A stretch of DNA of 64,000 nt from Rhizomys pruinosus (lineage: Eukaryota; Chordata; Mammalia; Rodentia; Spalacidae), in contig VZQC01000265.1 of the NCBI GenBank assembly GCA_009823505.1, positions 3,752,951-3,816,950 of the forward strand, in the 5' to 3' direction. The stretch's first letter is position 1. Every line of letters starts with the position of its first letter. The position numbers and the translations under genes are program-made. The notes under the pieces were generated by a model. That model saw nothing but the letters and a program-made list of their open reading frames with translations, was not told the DNA's origin and made no database searches. This document shows positions 23,029 through 34,379 of this stretch, in pieces.

Positions 23029-24160
23029 ATCAAATCCTGTACCACATGAGGACATGCCATGGCTAGTCACACTCTTCCATATTGAGACTATCATCTTTGA
23101 ATCCCAGACCAATTTTCTCACTCATGGGCTAGCCAAAGTAAGTGGAAATAGCCATGAGACCAGATGCAAAGGACAGGCTTCTATTCATTGTCCTGCACTT
23201 TCCCTGCCAACCCGTACACTATACAAGGCACATTCCCCTTATCATCCCCTAAGCCAACATCTCAGTCAGCTCTGCTTCATAAAGGGATCCGCAAGTGCAG
23301 AGGGAGCAAAATCCTGAGATAATAAGGTTAAGAGTTCTTCATTAAATCAGACAAAAGAGCTGGAAACCCTTCCTTAGAAACACTATCATTTTAGACAATT
23401 AGAAGCATTATCTCTCATTGCTATTTACTAAAATGCTAGCTAGCTTTAGCATTTAACACAGGCAGGAGTGGATTTGTTAGAAGGGAGAGACAACACACTT
23501 TTTAATACAGTGGCATTGTAGGCAGTGGAGGTGTTTATAAGACTTTCGGGACAATTAGAGTCACATCTTATTTATTGCTTTATTCTCGTCATGGAACATA
23601 TTAGCTACTTGAGAAATATTTGAAGAAGAACAGGAACTAGAGAGACAGAAGGGAAGGAGGAAAAAGGAAGAACAAATGGACACTCAGGACATAAAAACAG
23701 GAAGCACAGAGAGGTATTGGAAGAGGCTTCTCAGCATCAGATGGAAAAGCAGCCCCAACCCCAGCCTCCACAGGCGTTTGCACACTCTTGCCCTCAGCTT
23801 TTTGTGAGGAGGCTGAAGCTTGGGAGAGTGAATGAGTCTCTGAAAGTCACACAAGTGAAGGCTTTCCAATTGGAATTCAGGTCTGTCTGTCCCCTGCCCA
23901 CAAGTTTTTAAGCACAGACTGCAGAGTCCATTGAATTGCAAATGGGCCCAACACACTATGTAGATTTAGTCTATGCAGAGGAAGATACCTCTCCTGATCT
24001 GTCTTGTAAAAAAAATTGTCAGGTCCTCCAAAGAAAGCAGTATGTTTTCCATTGCTTCGTGATTCCTTAAAGGATACTATTAGCTTTTGTATTTATCCTT
24101 CTTTTATAGGCTGGATGGTGAGTTTTAATCACCTTATAACTGTTTGTTTGTCTTTCACTG
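23029..24160. other. Mostly unassigned DNA holding one MIR-like fragment
   Basis: No exon is supported. The only recognised item is an ancient MIR-like SINE remnant at about 23805-23920. Confidence 0.45.
23805..23920 (+). mobile_element. MIR-like ancient SINE fragment
   Basis: Follows the MIR core order: GAGGCTGAAGCTTGG, a degenerate AAGTCACACAAG, then GGAATTCAGGTCTGTCTGTC. Highly diverged, as expected for a pan-mammalian repeat. Confidence 0.55.
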
Positions 24161-24167
24161 GGAACAA

Positions 24168-24502
24168 GGTCAATTGTTGTGACAAAACACTCTGACCAAT
24201 ATCAACTTGGAGAAGAAAGGATTAATTTAGCTTACTTCTCCTGGGTCACAATTAATCACCTAGGGACCTCAAGGTAGGAAGGAACTCAGGGCAGAAACAT
24301 GGAGGCAGGAGCTGAAGCACAGACCATGGAGGAATGCTTCTTGAGATCAAAACATCAGGCTGGTGAAACTTAGCCTTTCTGGATAATTAATGACCATACT
24401 CAGTGCCCATACCAATTTGGCCAAGGGACATAAGGGACAAACTTTTTTTCCTAGCTCTTTAGGGTCAATTAAGACCCAGGGGACTATCAATGGGGGCATG
24501 TT
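24168..24502 (-). mobile_element. R1 LTR-like repeat
   Basis: Starts on plus with CAATTGTTGTGACAAAACACTC and GAAAGGATTAATTTAGC, typical of inverted R1 ends. The far end is degenerate. Confidence 0.65.
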
Positions 24503-24519
24503 TTAAAATGTCCTGTTTA

Positions 24520-24688
24520 GCTGGGCGTGGTGGCACACGGCTTTAGTCCTAGCACTTGGGAGGCAGAGGCAGGCAGATCTTTGTGAGTTCAAGGCCAGCC
24601 TGGTCTACGGAGTGAGTTCCAGGACAGCTGGGGCCACAGGGAGACCCTATCTTGCAAAGACCAAAAAAAAAATAATAATAATAATAAT
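24520..24688 (+). mobile_element. B1 SINE
   Basis: GCTGGGCGTGGTGGCACACGG head and an A/TAA-rich tail. TSD AAAAT(G/A)TCCTGTTTA at 24505-24519 and 24689-24703. Confidence 0.95.
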
Positions 24689-24984
24689 AAAATATCCTGT
24701 TTAACTTTAAGTCACCTGCCTTCTTGATCAGAGAGGACATGGAGACTACAGGAGAGACTCAACCAGTGTCCAGTCTATAAAGAGAAAAGTCAACATAGAG
24801 GACAGTCTCCTCAAGCTTCAAAGAAAAGCCTGGTCCAGCAAGACCTGACTTTATCCTTTGTAGATGGAACTTGTAAAGGAAGGACAGAAAGGGAAGGCCA
24901 GGGGCTCCCCCACCCAAAAAAAAAAAAAAACCCAAGTGACCCCTGAAGACCAGATCCTCGACTAACCTTAAAAAAACAAATCTT

Positions 24985-25220
24985 GGGCTGGAGAGATGGC
25001 CTAGTGGTTCAGAGCACCGACTGCTCTTGCACAGGACCCGGGTTTGATCCTCAGCACCCACATCTGAGGCTGAGAACCATCTTTAACTCCAGTTCCAGGG
25101 GAATCCAATGCCCTCTTCTGGACTCCTCGGCATTGCACGACATGGGTGCACAGACCTGCATGCAGACAGTACACTCAGATGCATATAAATAAATAAATTA
25201 TAAAAAAAAAAAGAAAAAAG
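24985..25220 (+). mobile_element. B2/B3-type SINE (short variant)
   Basis: GGGCTGGAGAGATGGCCTAGTGG head. TSD AAAACAAATCTT at 24973-24984 and 25221-25232. No internal duplication. Confidence 0.94.
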
Positions 25221-25232
25221 AAAACAAATCTT

Positions 25233-25839
25233 GGTTAATCTGGGTTAACTGTGTGGACTTAAACACCCAAAAGGAAAGTATAACCAAAAGATAAGTAATC
25301 ATATATTTATTTTAAAGTCTGAGAGATTATACTTCCAGATACTAGATTTAAATTTATACTATTGTTTCAGATCTTGGCCTTGCTCAACAATGCAATGCTA
25401 CCTACAGCCTAAAAGGAGAAGTCCATTATTGTTGTTGTTAAATGATATTAATTAATAGGAGTCTCCTCTTTCTATCTAGAAACTACTTAAAAGAAAAACT
25501 CATGCTGTAACTATCAGAATACCTGGAAAACAGACCCCGACACCATGGCCAAATGAACAAAAAGAGAACCCCTTGTTAAGAGATTTTAAAGGACTCTTGA
25601 AGTGACAATAAAGGACTTTGTTTTCTCTATAGCTATACTTTTGGGGGTCCTTTAGATAAACCTGCTAAATGGGCTACCCAGTTGCCACACCTTGCTCAGC
25701 ATGGAAGAAGTCAGAACGGTTGGCATCGTGATTCCCTCTTGGCAGTTGCAGTGACCTCTTCAGAGGGTAATATGATAAAAATACAAACTAAAATTGTCTG
25801 GGGACTGCTGCCCTTCTAGAAGCTGACTCCAACTTCAAA
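25233..25839. other. Unassigned DNA, right part probably decayed env
   Basis: No clear element at 25233-25540. From about 25600 rightwards the sequence may be the damaged surface/transmembrane boundary of the env that follows, but frameshifts prevent a firm call. Confidence 0.4.
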
Positions 25840-26357
25840 GAGCTTTCTGCTCAGGTAGACACAACACTAGGTGAACTCCACCTATCAGTTTCTCTCAGAT
25901 TCCCATACCGCTTAGCTAAAGTAGTTCTTCAGAACCAACACAGGCTGGACTTACTTTCCTCCAACAAGGTGGGCTATGTATGGACCTAGGGGAACAATGC
26001 TGTTTTCATGTCAACAATTCAAGGGTCATTAAAGAAAGTTTAACCCTGGTGAAACAAGTAAAAGAAAGAGAGAAGGCCAGACAGCAAAGCACTAACTGGT
26101 ATGAGTCATTGTTCTCCTTTTCTCCCTGGTTGACCACTCTCCTCAGTGCACTGGCAGGGCCTCTACTTATCCTTCTAGTTACCCTAACCTGTGGCCCATG
26201 TAGCCTTAACTCCTCTGTTAGATTTATTAATCAGAGAGTCAGTGCTATTAAAATCATGGTACTAAGGACCCAATACACCCCCCTTCCCTACATGGAGAGT
26301 GACCTCTCAGAAACATCCAATGAGATTAACTCTTACGAACTTCCTTCAAGGATGTGA
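25840..26357 (+). pseudogene. ERV class I env transmembrane (TM) fragment
   Basis: This is the C-terminal half of a gammaretrovirus-like envelope TM subunit. In order it shows the heptad/immunosuppressive-like stretch (LDLL core near 25945-25975, out of frame with what follows), the CX6CC disulphide motif (near 25975-26005), the SPW-L-T-L pre-membrane block (about residues 48-55 of the open 125-codon stretch from 25980), a hydrophobic membrane anchor and a cytoplasmic tail, stopping at 26355-26357. A polypurine tract and LTR follow within 22 bp, the normal env-to-LTR layout. The surface subunit and the rest of the provirus are absent or unrecognisable, so it is a relic. Confidence 0.85.
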
Positions 26358-26361
26358 AGAT

Positions 26362-26378
26362 TTTAAAACAGGAGGGAA
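26362..26378 (+). other. ERV polypurine tract
   Basis: TTTTAAAACAGGAGGGAA lies immediately before the LTR start TGAGATAAATG, as expected for plus-strand priming. Confidence 0.7.
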
Positions 26379-26750
26379 TGAGATAAATGAGAAACTGCTC
26401 CAGAGGTTGTCCTTTCAGACACCATTTTGCATTATGTAGCTGAGACTTAACTTCATCTCGTGACAAGTTTCATTTCTTTAAGTTTTGTTTTCCCTGAACT
26501 ATAAAGGGAAAGTTAAGGATCAGGTTCTTCTTTCTGGAAATCATATGTGCCCTTAAAAGCCTGGCCATAACTGCTGACTCTCTCTTCTGTAATTGGCTTG
26601 CTTGCTACATGCTACTCTTTGATTTGGTATTATTTTTTATATTAAGTCTGATTGGCCTTTATACTTATAAAAGCTGTGTAACCCATTTCTCAGGGCCTCG
26701 CACCTCCCAAGCATGTGGTCCTGCAAGTGGTCTCTCCATTGCAACACTGT
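26379..26750 (+). mobile_element. ERV 3' LTR, 3'-truncated
   Basis: Starts TGAGATAAATGAG after the polypurine tract. It has an inverted CCAAT (ATTGGCC) and TATAAAAG at about 26666-26673, followed by an R-like GGGCCTCGCACCTCCC. The end merges into an inverted R1 copy near 26750, and no terminal CA is identified. Confidence 0.75.
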
Positions 26751-26751
26751 T

Positions 26752-27006
26752 ACACTTCTTACTGGCTTGCTCTCCTGGCCCATGTTTTCTTATACAATAC
26801 ACAGCCATCCACCAAGGGGTGGCACTGCCCACTGTGAGCTGGGCCCTCCCACATTACTCAACAATCAATAAAATATTCCCACACACATGGTCACAGGCCA
26901 GTCCAATGGAGGCAATTCCCCAATTGAGGCTCCCTCAACCTAGGTGTGTCAAGTTGACACTACAGCTATCCAGCATAATTTATTCTTTGTCAACTTGACA
27001 CACAAA
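26752..27006 (-). mobile_element. R1 LTR-like repeat, partial
   Basis: Reads CTTACTGGCTTGCTCTCC, GGTGGCACTGCCCACTGTGAG, and ends AGGTGTGTCAAGTTGACACT, the reverse of the R1 start. Confidence 0.8.
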
Positions 27007-27041
27007 CATATTACCATTAAACCATAAGCTTTTCATTTCTT

Positions 27042-27262
27042 TTTAAATTTTATTTATTTTTTTATGTGTATGAATGTACTGCATATAGGTTTGTGAACCC
27101 GTGTCATGCAAAACCTGAGGAGGTCAGAAGAGGGTGTCGGATTTCCCTGGAACTAGACTTAAAGATGGTTCTCAGCCACCATGTGGGTTCTGGGGATCGA
27201 ACCCAGGTCCTCTGCAAGAGCTGTTGGTGCTCTTAACTGCTTAGGCCATTTCTCCAGCCCCA
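27042..27262 (-). mobile_element. B2/B3-type SINE (short variant)
   Basis: Perfect 18-bp TSD ATAAGCTTTTCATTTCTT (27024-27041, 27263-27280). It lacks the 17-bp duplication (GGAACTAGACTTAAAG instead). Confidence 0.95.
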
Positions 27263-27384
27263 ATAAGCTTTTCATTTCTTATCCCCAAAGTCTGATGGTA
27301 ATATCACAACATAAAGCAGTACAATCTTAAAAGTTCCCCAGTCCTTAAAAAAACTCAAGTACTTAAAAGTTCAGTTTCTTTAAA

Positions 27385-27629
27385 CATTTTTTTAAATTTT
27401 ATTTATTTCTGTATGTGTATCAATGTACTGTCTGCATGCAGGTTTGTGCACCTGTGTCGTGCAATGCACGCGGAGGTCAGAAGAGGGTCTCGGATTCCCC
27501 TGGAACTGGAGTTCTCCTGGAATTGGAGTTTCAGGCAGCTCTCAGCCGCCATGTGGGTGCTGGGGTTCGAACCCGGGTCCTCTGTAAGAGCGGTCAGCGC
27601 TCTTAACCGCTAGGCCATCTCTCCAGCCC
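27385..27629 (-). mobile_element. B2/B3-type SINE (long variant)
   Basis: TSD AAAAGTTCAG(T/C)TTCTTTAAA at 27365-27384 and 27630-27649. Carries the internal duplication. Confidence 0.95.
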
Positions 27630-27759
27630 AAAAGTTCAGCTTCTTTAAAAGTCTCTCAACTATGGGCTACTGCAAAATTAAAAACAAGTACTGTTTTATT
27701 TCAAAGGACACTTAAGCATAGCCTTAGTTTAGCAAAATACCTCAAACCTGGACATCTGG

Positions 27760-29165
27760 GATTTACTCACAATTTTCAAGGTTCCAAAGGATTTTGACAG
27801 CTCTACTTCTCTGGTTCTGCCATCCACAGCACAGGGAGGAGCTTGTCCTGAAAGCCTAGGCCAGCTCTACTCCACACCTGCTGCTGCTCTTGGTGGTCAT
27901 CCCATGATCCTGCCATTTCCAAAAAGCTGGGGCTCCTCTGATGCCTAGGCTGTGGTTTTACCGGTGGACTTTTCTGGCCTCTTAGGGTGCCAAGACTCAG
28001 ATTTTCTTCCTGGGATCTTCACTGCAACTTAGGCTGCACTTTCTTTTTCTTTTGTCTTTTTGAGACAGAGTCTCCCTGTAGGCCAGCTGTTCTGGAACAC
28101 ACTATGTAGACCAGGCTGGCCTTGAACTCACAGAGTTCCAACTGCCTCTGCTTCTCAAGTGCTGGGATTAAAGGTGTGTGCCACCACTCCCAGTATTCAA
28201 GGCTACACTTTCACCAATGATCTTTCTTGGCCTCTCACAGTGCCAAGCCTCAGCTGCTTTCTGTGACCCCTTCACATTTCTACACTAGAACCATATAGGA
28301 GGCTCTTACACATTACCAAGTCCTGCTTCCAACTTGAAGTGGAGGGTCAGGCAACATCTGCACCACAGCTGCTGTGTGCTGACCCTGAGGAAATTCTTCC
28401 CAGAAGATTTCATCACGGCAATGCTGGTCTCTTGTTAGTTACAGCTGATTTTTCAGCCCTAGCTGACCAGCATCAATTGCCCCAGTTAAACAAAGGTTTC
28501 ACTTCAAGTTCTGGTCTTATCTTAATCACAGCTGATTCTTCAGCCCCAGCTAACCAGAACACACAGCTTCTCAATTCAAAACATTACACAAACAGTACTG
28601 ATGGTTTCCACTTCCCTTTGAAGCTCCACAAGTTAGTCCTCCAGCATCTAAAACTCTTTCAGCATTATTTTTTCCAAGGTCCACAACAACAAACTCTAAG
28701 CACTCAATGACTTTTCTGGGCCAAATTTCCAAACACTTCCACAGTCTTCCCCAGAACACCAAGGTCACATCTGTCACAGCAATACCCCACTCCTGGTACC
28801 AATTTCTGTTCAGGTGTGCCTTCAATTGCTGTGAAAAAACACTATGACCAATACCAATTTGGGGTAGAAAGCTTACAACTCCTGGGTCTCAGTTCATCAC
28901 TTAGAGAGCTCAAGGAGGAACTCGGGGTAGGATCCTGAAGGCAGGAACTGAAGCACAGGCCATAGCAGAAGGCTGCTTACTGGCTTCCCTGTTCTATGCT
29001 CTGCCCAGGAGTGGCATCACCCAGAGTGGGCTGGGCACTCCTACATCACTCAACAATCAAGGAAATGCCCCACAGATATAACCATAGGCCAATCCAATGG
29101 AGGGAGGCAATTCTCCCATTAAGGCTCCTAGGTGTGTCACATTGACACTAAAGCTATCCAGCACA
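27760..29165 (-). mobile_element. Long R1-containing composite repeat
   Basis: The right part (28805-29165) is a normal inverted R1. The left part (27760-28800) contains CCCCACTCCTGGTACCAATTTC next to the R1 end, a junction I associate with longer rodent repeats of this type, and may be its internal sequence. A B1 interrupts it at 28044-28198. No coding function is seen. A 123-codon plus frame (28339-28710) lies in it without motifs. Confidence 0.6.
28044..28198 (-). mobile_element. B1 SINE
   Basis: Reverse B1 (GAGACAGAGTCTCCCTGTAGG to GGGATTAAAGGTGTGTGCC). Flanking repeat AGGCT(G/A)CACTTTC at 28031-28043 and about 28200-28212. Confidence 0.93.
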
Positions 29166-29648
29166 GACATATTACTGTTGTTTACAAATCAATTCTACTT
29201 ACGTTTACATTCCTTTTTGTTAGAAAAATACATTTTAAAATATCCTCCAATGGGACATGCAGTATTTATCCATAGACTGATATCTTGGTTTTGAGTGTAA
29301 CTTGGAAGTTGGTAGAAGTGCTACCTACTAAATGTGCCTCAAGGCAATAGAATTATGGTTGGATACTATGACAGTTGATCATATTTACTGGGGAGGGGGG
29401 TGCAGAAATAAAGCCAAGTACCTCATGCCTTAGTAGAAATGCAGTTATAGCTATGTCCTATTCATATCTAATGACCGGAAAGAGAAGAATAGTAGACCTG
29501 TTTAGAAACACAAAAAAATACTAGAGAATTTCAAAGCAGATGACTGAGAACATTGTGAGGATTCTTTTTGTGTAACATTGCTTTTATTAGAGAACAGGAG
29601 GCAACTTTTGGATAGTACTTTTAGTGGTCTAGACAACTCCTTATGTTA
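29166..29648. other. Unassigned DNA
   Basis: No recognised repeat or gene. Confidence 0.45.
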
Positions 29649-29726
29649 GATCATTTCAGCCTAGGAGTTTGAAACCAGCCTATGAAACATAGCAAGATAC
29701 TTGCTCAAAAAACAAACAAACAATTG

Positions 29727-29890
29727 GGCGTGGTGGCGCATGCCTTTAATCCTAGCACTTGGGAGGCAGAGGCAGGTGGATCTCTGTGAGTTCGAGGCCA
29801 GCCTGGTCTACAGAGCGAGCTCCAAGATAGCTGGGACTAAAGGGGGACCCTGTCTCAAAAAATACCAAAAACAAACAAACAAACAAACAA
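29727..29890 (+). mobile_element. B1 SINE within A1
   Basis: TTGGGCGTGGTGGCGCATGCC head and an (AAAC)n tail. Absent at the matching point of A2. Confidence 0.94.
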
Positions 29891-30169
29891 AAAAACCCAA
29901 ACCATTGTATTTATTTCACTTTAAGATACTTTTTCTTTTCTTTTCACTTTTAAATGTTTCTGAAATAAGGACACCACACCAGATGTTTAATGTCAGCCCA
30001 AAGTCGCAAGCTCTGGAAAACTTAGACCTTTCTTGGACCTTTCTTAGACAGTACTCTGTCTTAACCACCCCTTTGTTCAAGCAGTTGTCCTGACAATTGC
30101 CTTTATAAGTAGGAGAGAAGTAGCTTAATTTTAGTGTAAGTTTATATTTCCTTATTGTTGCTTAAATTT

Positions 30170-30424
30170 ATTTTTGTTTATTTTTATTTTTATTTTATTT
30201 ATTTTTTATGTGTATGAATGTACTGTCTGCATGTAGGTCTGTGCATCCGTGTCGTGCAATGCCGCAGAGGTCAGAAGAGGGTGTCGGATTCCCCTGGAAC
30301 TGAAGTTCTCCTGGAATTGGAGTTCCAGACGGTTCTTGGCCACCATGTGGGTGCTGGGGATCGAACCCGGGTCCTCTGTAAGAGTGGTTGGTGCTCTTAA
30401 CTGCTAGGCCATCTCTCCAGCCCC
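30170..30424 (-). mobile_element. B2/B3-type SINE (long variant) within A1
   Basis: Complete reverse copy between TTAAATTTATTTTTG and AATTTTTTAAAAGACC. In A2 these flanks are contiguous, so this is a clean filled/empty site pair. Carries the internal duplication. Confidence 0.95.
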
Positions 30425-30510
30425 CCAATTTTTTAAAAGACCATAGTAAAAGGCAGTGTTAAAACAAAAACCTATTGCATGTAGGTAACGAGACTAATAG
30501 AAGTACTAAC

Positions 30511-30609
30511 TGCTCTAGGTTCAGGAAAATGATCAAGACCATGAGAGACCACTCTAAGCAAGAAAAGGAAAAATTTAATTGGAAAAACAAGCTTGCAAAC
30601 TATGCTCAC

Positions 30610-30664
<55 letters not shown>

Positions 30665-31001
30665 CAGGAACTTGTTTTCATAGCTGGATGGGTTTTATAG
30701 AATTAGGATTTTTGTGGGTTAGGGGGAGATGAGTTCATAGAAGTTGTCTCTGTAATGGGGGGTTCGGTCAGGTGTTTAGGGGGGAGTTTCAGTTAGGTGT
30801 TTTTCAATTTTGTCCTTGGCTGCAATTGAAAATTGGCTGGTGTGATAATTACTTGCAGTTGCATTGTGGAAAACAGGATCAAGAGGTTACTGGGTAATTA
30901 GGGTGGTTTGGTTTCTGTTTCTGGAGTTCTGCCAGCCGGGTTGTGGTCAGCATGCTGTTAATCAGTAGTGACTCCATCTTGGAGTCCAGTGCAGCCTAAC
31001 A
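30511..31001 (-). mobile_element. 3' LTR of the minus-strand ERV
   Basis: Minus strand starts TGTTAGGCTGCACTGGACTC. It aligns with the LTR at 36479-36868 (CCAAGATGGA, GGCAGAACTCC-like and TTTTCC blocks). It is about 100 bp longer, largely through a (GA)n expansion at 30613-30661 and extra sequence around it. Confidence 0.88.
30613..30661. repeat. (GA)n microsatellite within the LTR
   Basis: About 24 uninterrupted GA units. The matching position in the other LTR has only GGGGGAGAGAG. Confidence 0.97.
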
Positions 31002-31374
31002 TTCCAGCTTTTTGTTAAGGATACATACGGGACTGTGGTTTGCTTCTGCAGTTGCTTACTGCTGGGTGGGGTGGCTGGTAAATCTCCCAAGGGATGCTGG
31101 ATTCAGTAGTTGGTTCCCCTGGAGTCCATGAAAGATTGGCTCTGAGGTGGCTAGGGGCTGGTAAAAGTGGATTGAAGGTTCTAGTGTGAGTTGGCTTACT
31201 TGGTTTCATACACATTTTAAGAGACAAGGGGCTAAAAGGAGAAGCAAAATTCCCACTGTGAGCCTAATAGGGGTGAGAACGAGGGCCGAGTGGTCCAAAG
31301 ACATCCCAGGACCGAGAAGAAGTTGTTCCTGTTTTGAGTGGATCGGCTAGATTTAGGAGGGTTTTTTTTTTTTT

Positions 31375-32025
31375 TTAACCTCTGGTTTTACTTGTCCTGA
31401 CTGGCTTACATAGTAGCTGATCTTCATTTATGAAAAAGCAGATTCTTTCTTCTGCTGCGGTAATGAGGTCCAAGGCCTGTAGATTTGGAAGAACCACTGA
31501 TCCCAGAGAGGTGAGGTGTTGTTGGAATAGACTGAGAGCCTTAGCTGATCCTGTGACTCTATCATTTAGGTCTGAGGAAAGCTGTTGATAAGAGATAAGA
31601 CTATGTTCTAGTTCTCCAGCAGTCATTCCTGTAGCTAGTATGAAGGCAGCAAGGCTGACCCCCACCGTGACCTGGAGGAAGAGCATCCTTTTTTGTAAAT
31701 GGTGCCAGGATGTCACTTCACCTTCTACATAGAGAGTGAGTTTGGGGACTAGGGTGACTGGAACACAGGGGCTGGGGTGTCTGCTGGAAGAGAAGCAGGT
31801 ATATAGAGTTGAGTTACACCAAAAATAAATTCCAGCTGGAAGGGTGTGATATTTTGAGATTGAAGAGTTTTTAAAAGATTCAGGCCAGCACTGAGATATA
31901 TCATTATGCCAGCTGTCAACATGCTCTGAGGGGGAAAGGGAGAACAACATAGAGGATAAGGGGTCCCATGAGCAAGGAGGGCTCAAAGTGGAGGTAATGT
32001 AAAACAGAGAAGGAGCTGCAGTCAA
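31375..32025 (-). pseudogene. ERV env fragment (surface end and transmembrane start)
   Basis: A 216-codon open stretch. It contains the end of the surface subunit (FWCN near residues 68-71; a proline/cysteine block around 84-90), a degenerate cleavage site (HLQKR, about 109-113), a hydrophobic fusion-peptide-like region (about 114-136), the coiled-coil segment and an immunosuppressive-like region (about 176-195). The CX6CC motif is damaged: only one of its paired cysteines can be placed. The membrane anchor continues in other frames towards 31200. Upstream the reading is cut by an R1 insertion at 32127. Not functional. Confidence 0.85.
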
Positions 32026-32126
32026 GGGTCATAGGCAGGGTGCAGAGAAAGTAGGCAGTATGGTTGGTTACTTGTGTTGGTTGTAAGAGGACAAGTAGTT
32101 AAGGACAGAAACCCAAGAGGGATTGT

Positions 32127-32739
32127 TGTGGACAGCTTTAGTGTCAACTTGACACACCTTGGCTGAGGGAGTGTCAATTGGAGAACTGCCTCTATTGGAC
32201 TGCCTGTGGCCATGTCTGTGGAGTATTTTCTTGATTATTGAGTGATGTGGGAGGGCCCAGCTCACTGTGGGTGGTGCCACCCCGTCAGGTTGTTACTTAT
32301 TTTACAAGAAAGCAGGTTGAGGGGCTGGAGAGCTGGCCTAGTGGTTAAGAGTGCCGACTGCTCTTGCAAAGGACTCAGGTTCGATTCCCAGCACCCACAT
32401 GGCGGCTAAGAACTGTCTTTAACTCCAATTCTAGGAGAGTCCAATGCCCTCTTCTGACCTTGATACGGGTGCACAAACCTACATGCAGACAGTACACTCA
32501 TACACATAAAAATAAATAAATAAAAACTAAAAAATGAAAGCAGGTTGGGCATGGGACCAAGCCAGTAGCAATACTCCATAGCCTGTGGTTCACCCTGCCT
32601 CCAGGTTCCTGCCCTGAGTTCCCGCCTTGAGACCCCTAAGTGATGAACTGTGACCCAGGAGATTTAAGCTAAATAAACACTTTCTTTCCTAAGTTGGTAT
32701 GAGTGTTTTGTCACAGCAATGCAGAAGCAAACTAGAACA
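32127..32739 (+). mobile_element. R1 LTR-like repeat inserted in ERV env, with nested B2
   Basis: Starts TGTGGACAGCTTTAGTGTCA and ends AAGCAAACTAGAACA, the TG..CA pattern. It is flanked by ATTGT (32122-32126) and ATTAT (32740-32744), a 5-bp target duplication with one change. Contains AAATAAACAC and the TTTTGTCACAGCAA terminus. A B2 splits it at 32320-32535. Confidence 0.82.
32320..32535 (+). mobile_element. B2/B3-type SINE (short variant) nested in R1
   Basis: TSD GAAAGCAGGTTG at 32308-32319 and 32536-32547. Third level of nesting: SINE in R1 in ERV. Confidence 0.95.
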
Positions 32740-33400
32740 ATTATTCAGGCCGTGTTGGAGATTGTACTGCTATTTCTTGGATTGTTTAAATGAAATTATT
32801 TTTATGCCTATGGGGAGCTGTCTGGAGTGACCTAAAAAATCTTGATTCCTCCTCTTGTTGTTGGGCCTCCAGAGTGCCATAAACATGACATGCCTTCCAC
32901 TCCATCTGCCCATTTTTGGTCCCAGCAATCATTTATGGTTATCTTGTGATTATCTCCTTGTGCAGGCCTGAGTTGTTGAGGGGAAATGCTGTACCCAGAC
33001 TGGGAATAGTGACAGTCACATTTCCATGAGGGGCATCCTCCTTAATCCTAACCCCCTCTTCAGGTGGAGCTAATTTGATCAGGGAGGAAGCAAAGCTATG
33101 CAGCCAGTGCATAAGATTATTTCCGTTTATGACAGGAACATGTGCAAGAATCCAGAACGTGGAAGGTTAAGGACATAGATGAGGCACAGATGGAGATGGG
33201 ACAAAAGGCAGAGTTGAGGAGCTTGTTTTGTTTGCCTGTAGCAAGAGTATCAAATCTCCAGACACAAGAAAGGGTGAACATGTTAGGGGGAAGGAGAGAG
33301 AGAGAGAGAGAGAGAGAATTCTAGAAACAAACTGGCTTGAGGGCTTATTCTGGCATTGAAGGAAGGAAAGGAGTATGGGTATTTTGAGGTTTTTTTTTTT
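32740..33400 (-). pseudogene. ERV env surface-region remnant
   Basis: Lies between integrase and the recognisable env part, so by position it is the 5' half of env, but frameshifts leave no clear motif. A (GA)n tract is at about 33293-33317. Confidence 0.5.
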
Positions 33401-33409
33401 TCAATTTTT

Positions 33410-34334
33410 TTATTGTCATGGGGTCAAGTTGTTCTTGCTTGATGCAGCTAAGTTATGAAAGGTGGACCCAGTTGGGGATTCCTTGGAGCCTGGTGGCTAT
33501 GGGAATAGTTAGAATGACCAGGTGGCATCCAGTCCAGTGCAGTATGAGGCACTGTGCACGTGATTGCCTGGGATACACCTGGTCTCCGGGGTGAAGAGAG
33601 TACTGGGGTCTTTCAAAGGGTGGGAAAGAAGGCAGTCAGCTGCTGGAGAACATTCCTGATGAGAGTAAAGATCAAAGGGACTGAGAAATGAAGGGCCCTT
33701 GGGATAGACCTGATCCTGGCAAGTGGAAAGAGTGGATCCAGGGTAAATGAAGATCGTGGGTTAGTTTGGAAAGATGACTTCTGAGAATTGCATTTGCCCA
33801 TTCCACCTTGCCTGAGAATTGAGGTCTATAAGGGATGTGTGTAATTTTAGAAATAGAGGATGATCTGTTATCAGACTGGATGGTAAGGGGAAGACCAAAT
33901 GGAGAGAGGATGGACTCAAGGAGATGAGAGGCAACAATATGTGCAGGTTCACCTGCTGTTGGGAAGGCCTCAACCCATCTTGAGAAAGTGTCCACCATAG
34001 TGAGGAGATATTTAATCTTTTTATGAGGGGGCATATGGGTAAAGTCAATTTGCCAGTCCGTTCTGGGGAAGGGGGCCCTGTATTGATGGGGCTTGAAAGA
34101 GGGAGGAGGCTTGCCCCCCCTCCACTCCAAACCCCACCCCCACCCCGTGAAGAGGCTTTTGTGCATAAGGAGCAAGCCTGTGTTGCAGAGATTAGTGAGC
34201 AGATAGTAGAGCTCTCCCATAAGCAGCCACCCTTGAGGACAAGTGACGTGACATGATGTGACTTGACGGCACCTTGTTCTACAAGGGCTTGCTGCAGTTT
34301 TGGAGACTAGGAGGGAGTAAAGGAAGCAGCACAA
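33410..34334 (-). pseudogene. ERV pol integrase remnant
   Basis: Retroviral integrase inserts viral DNA into the host genome. In the 220-codon open part (33672-34334) the core domain is visible: the first acidic residue in QIDFTHM (about residues 94-100), the DTFSRWVEAFPT block (about 117-128), the second in QSDN (about 154-157), and the third in SGKVEWAN (about 175-182). About 18 residues normally lying between QSDN and HIPYRPQ are missing, an in-frame deletion. The C-terminal domain (GIPNWVH-like) can be read in another frame at about 33430-33500. Inactive. Confidence 0.88.
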
Positions 34335-34379
34335 GGAAAAGAGCTGGGGGATGTATCAGCAGTCTGGAGGCTAGACTCC

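Larger units (their letters stand above)
29650..30510 (+). repeat. Host segment copy A1 (left flank of the ERV)
   Basis: After removing a B1 and a B2, this is a copy of 36905-37320. Shared blocks include CAGCCTATGAAACA, TTTAATGTCAGC, AGCAGTTGTCCTGAC, AGTAGCTTAATT and AAGGCAGTGTTAAAA, in the same order and orientation. It starts with a 7SL-like fragment (GGAGTTTGAAACCAGCC). Confidence 0.88.
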
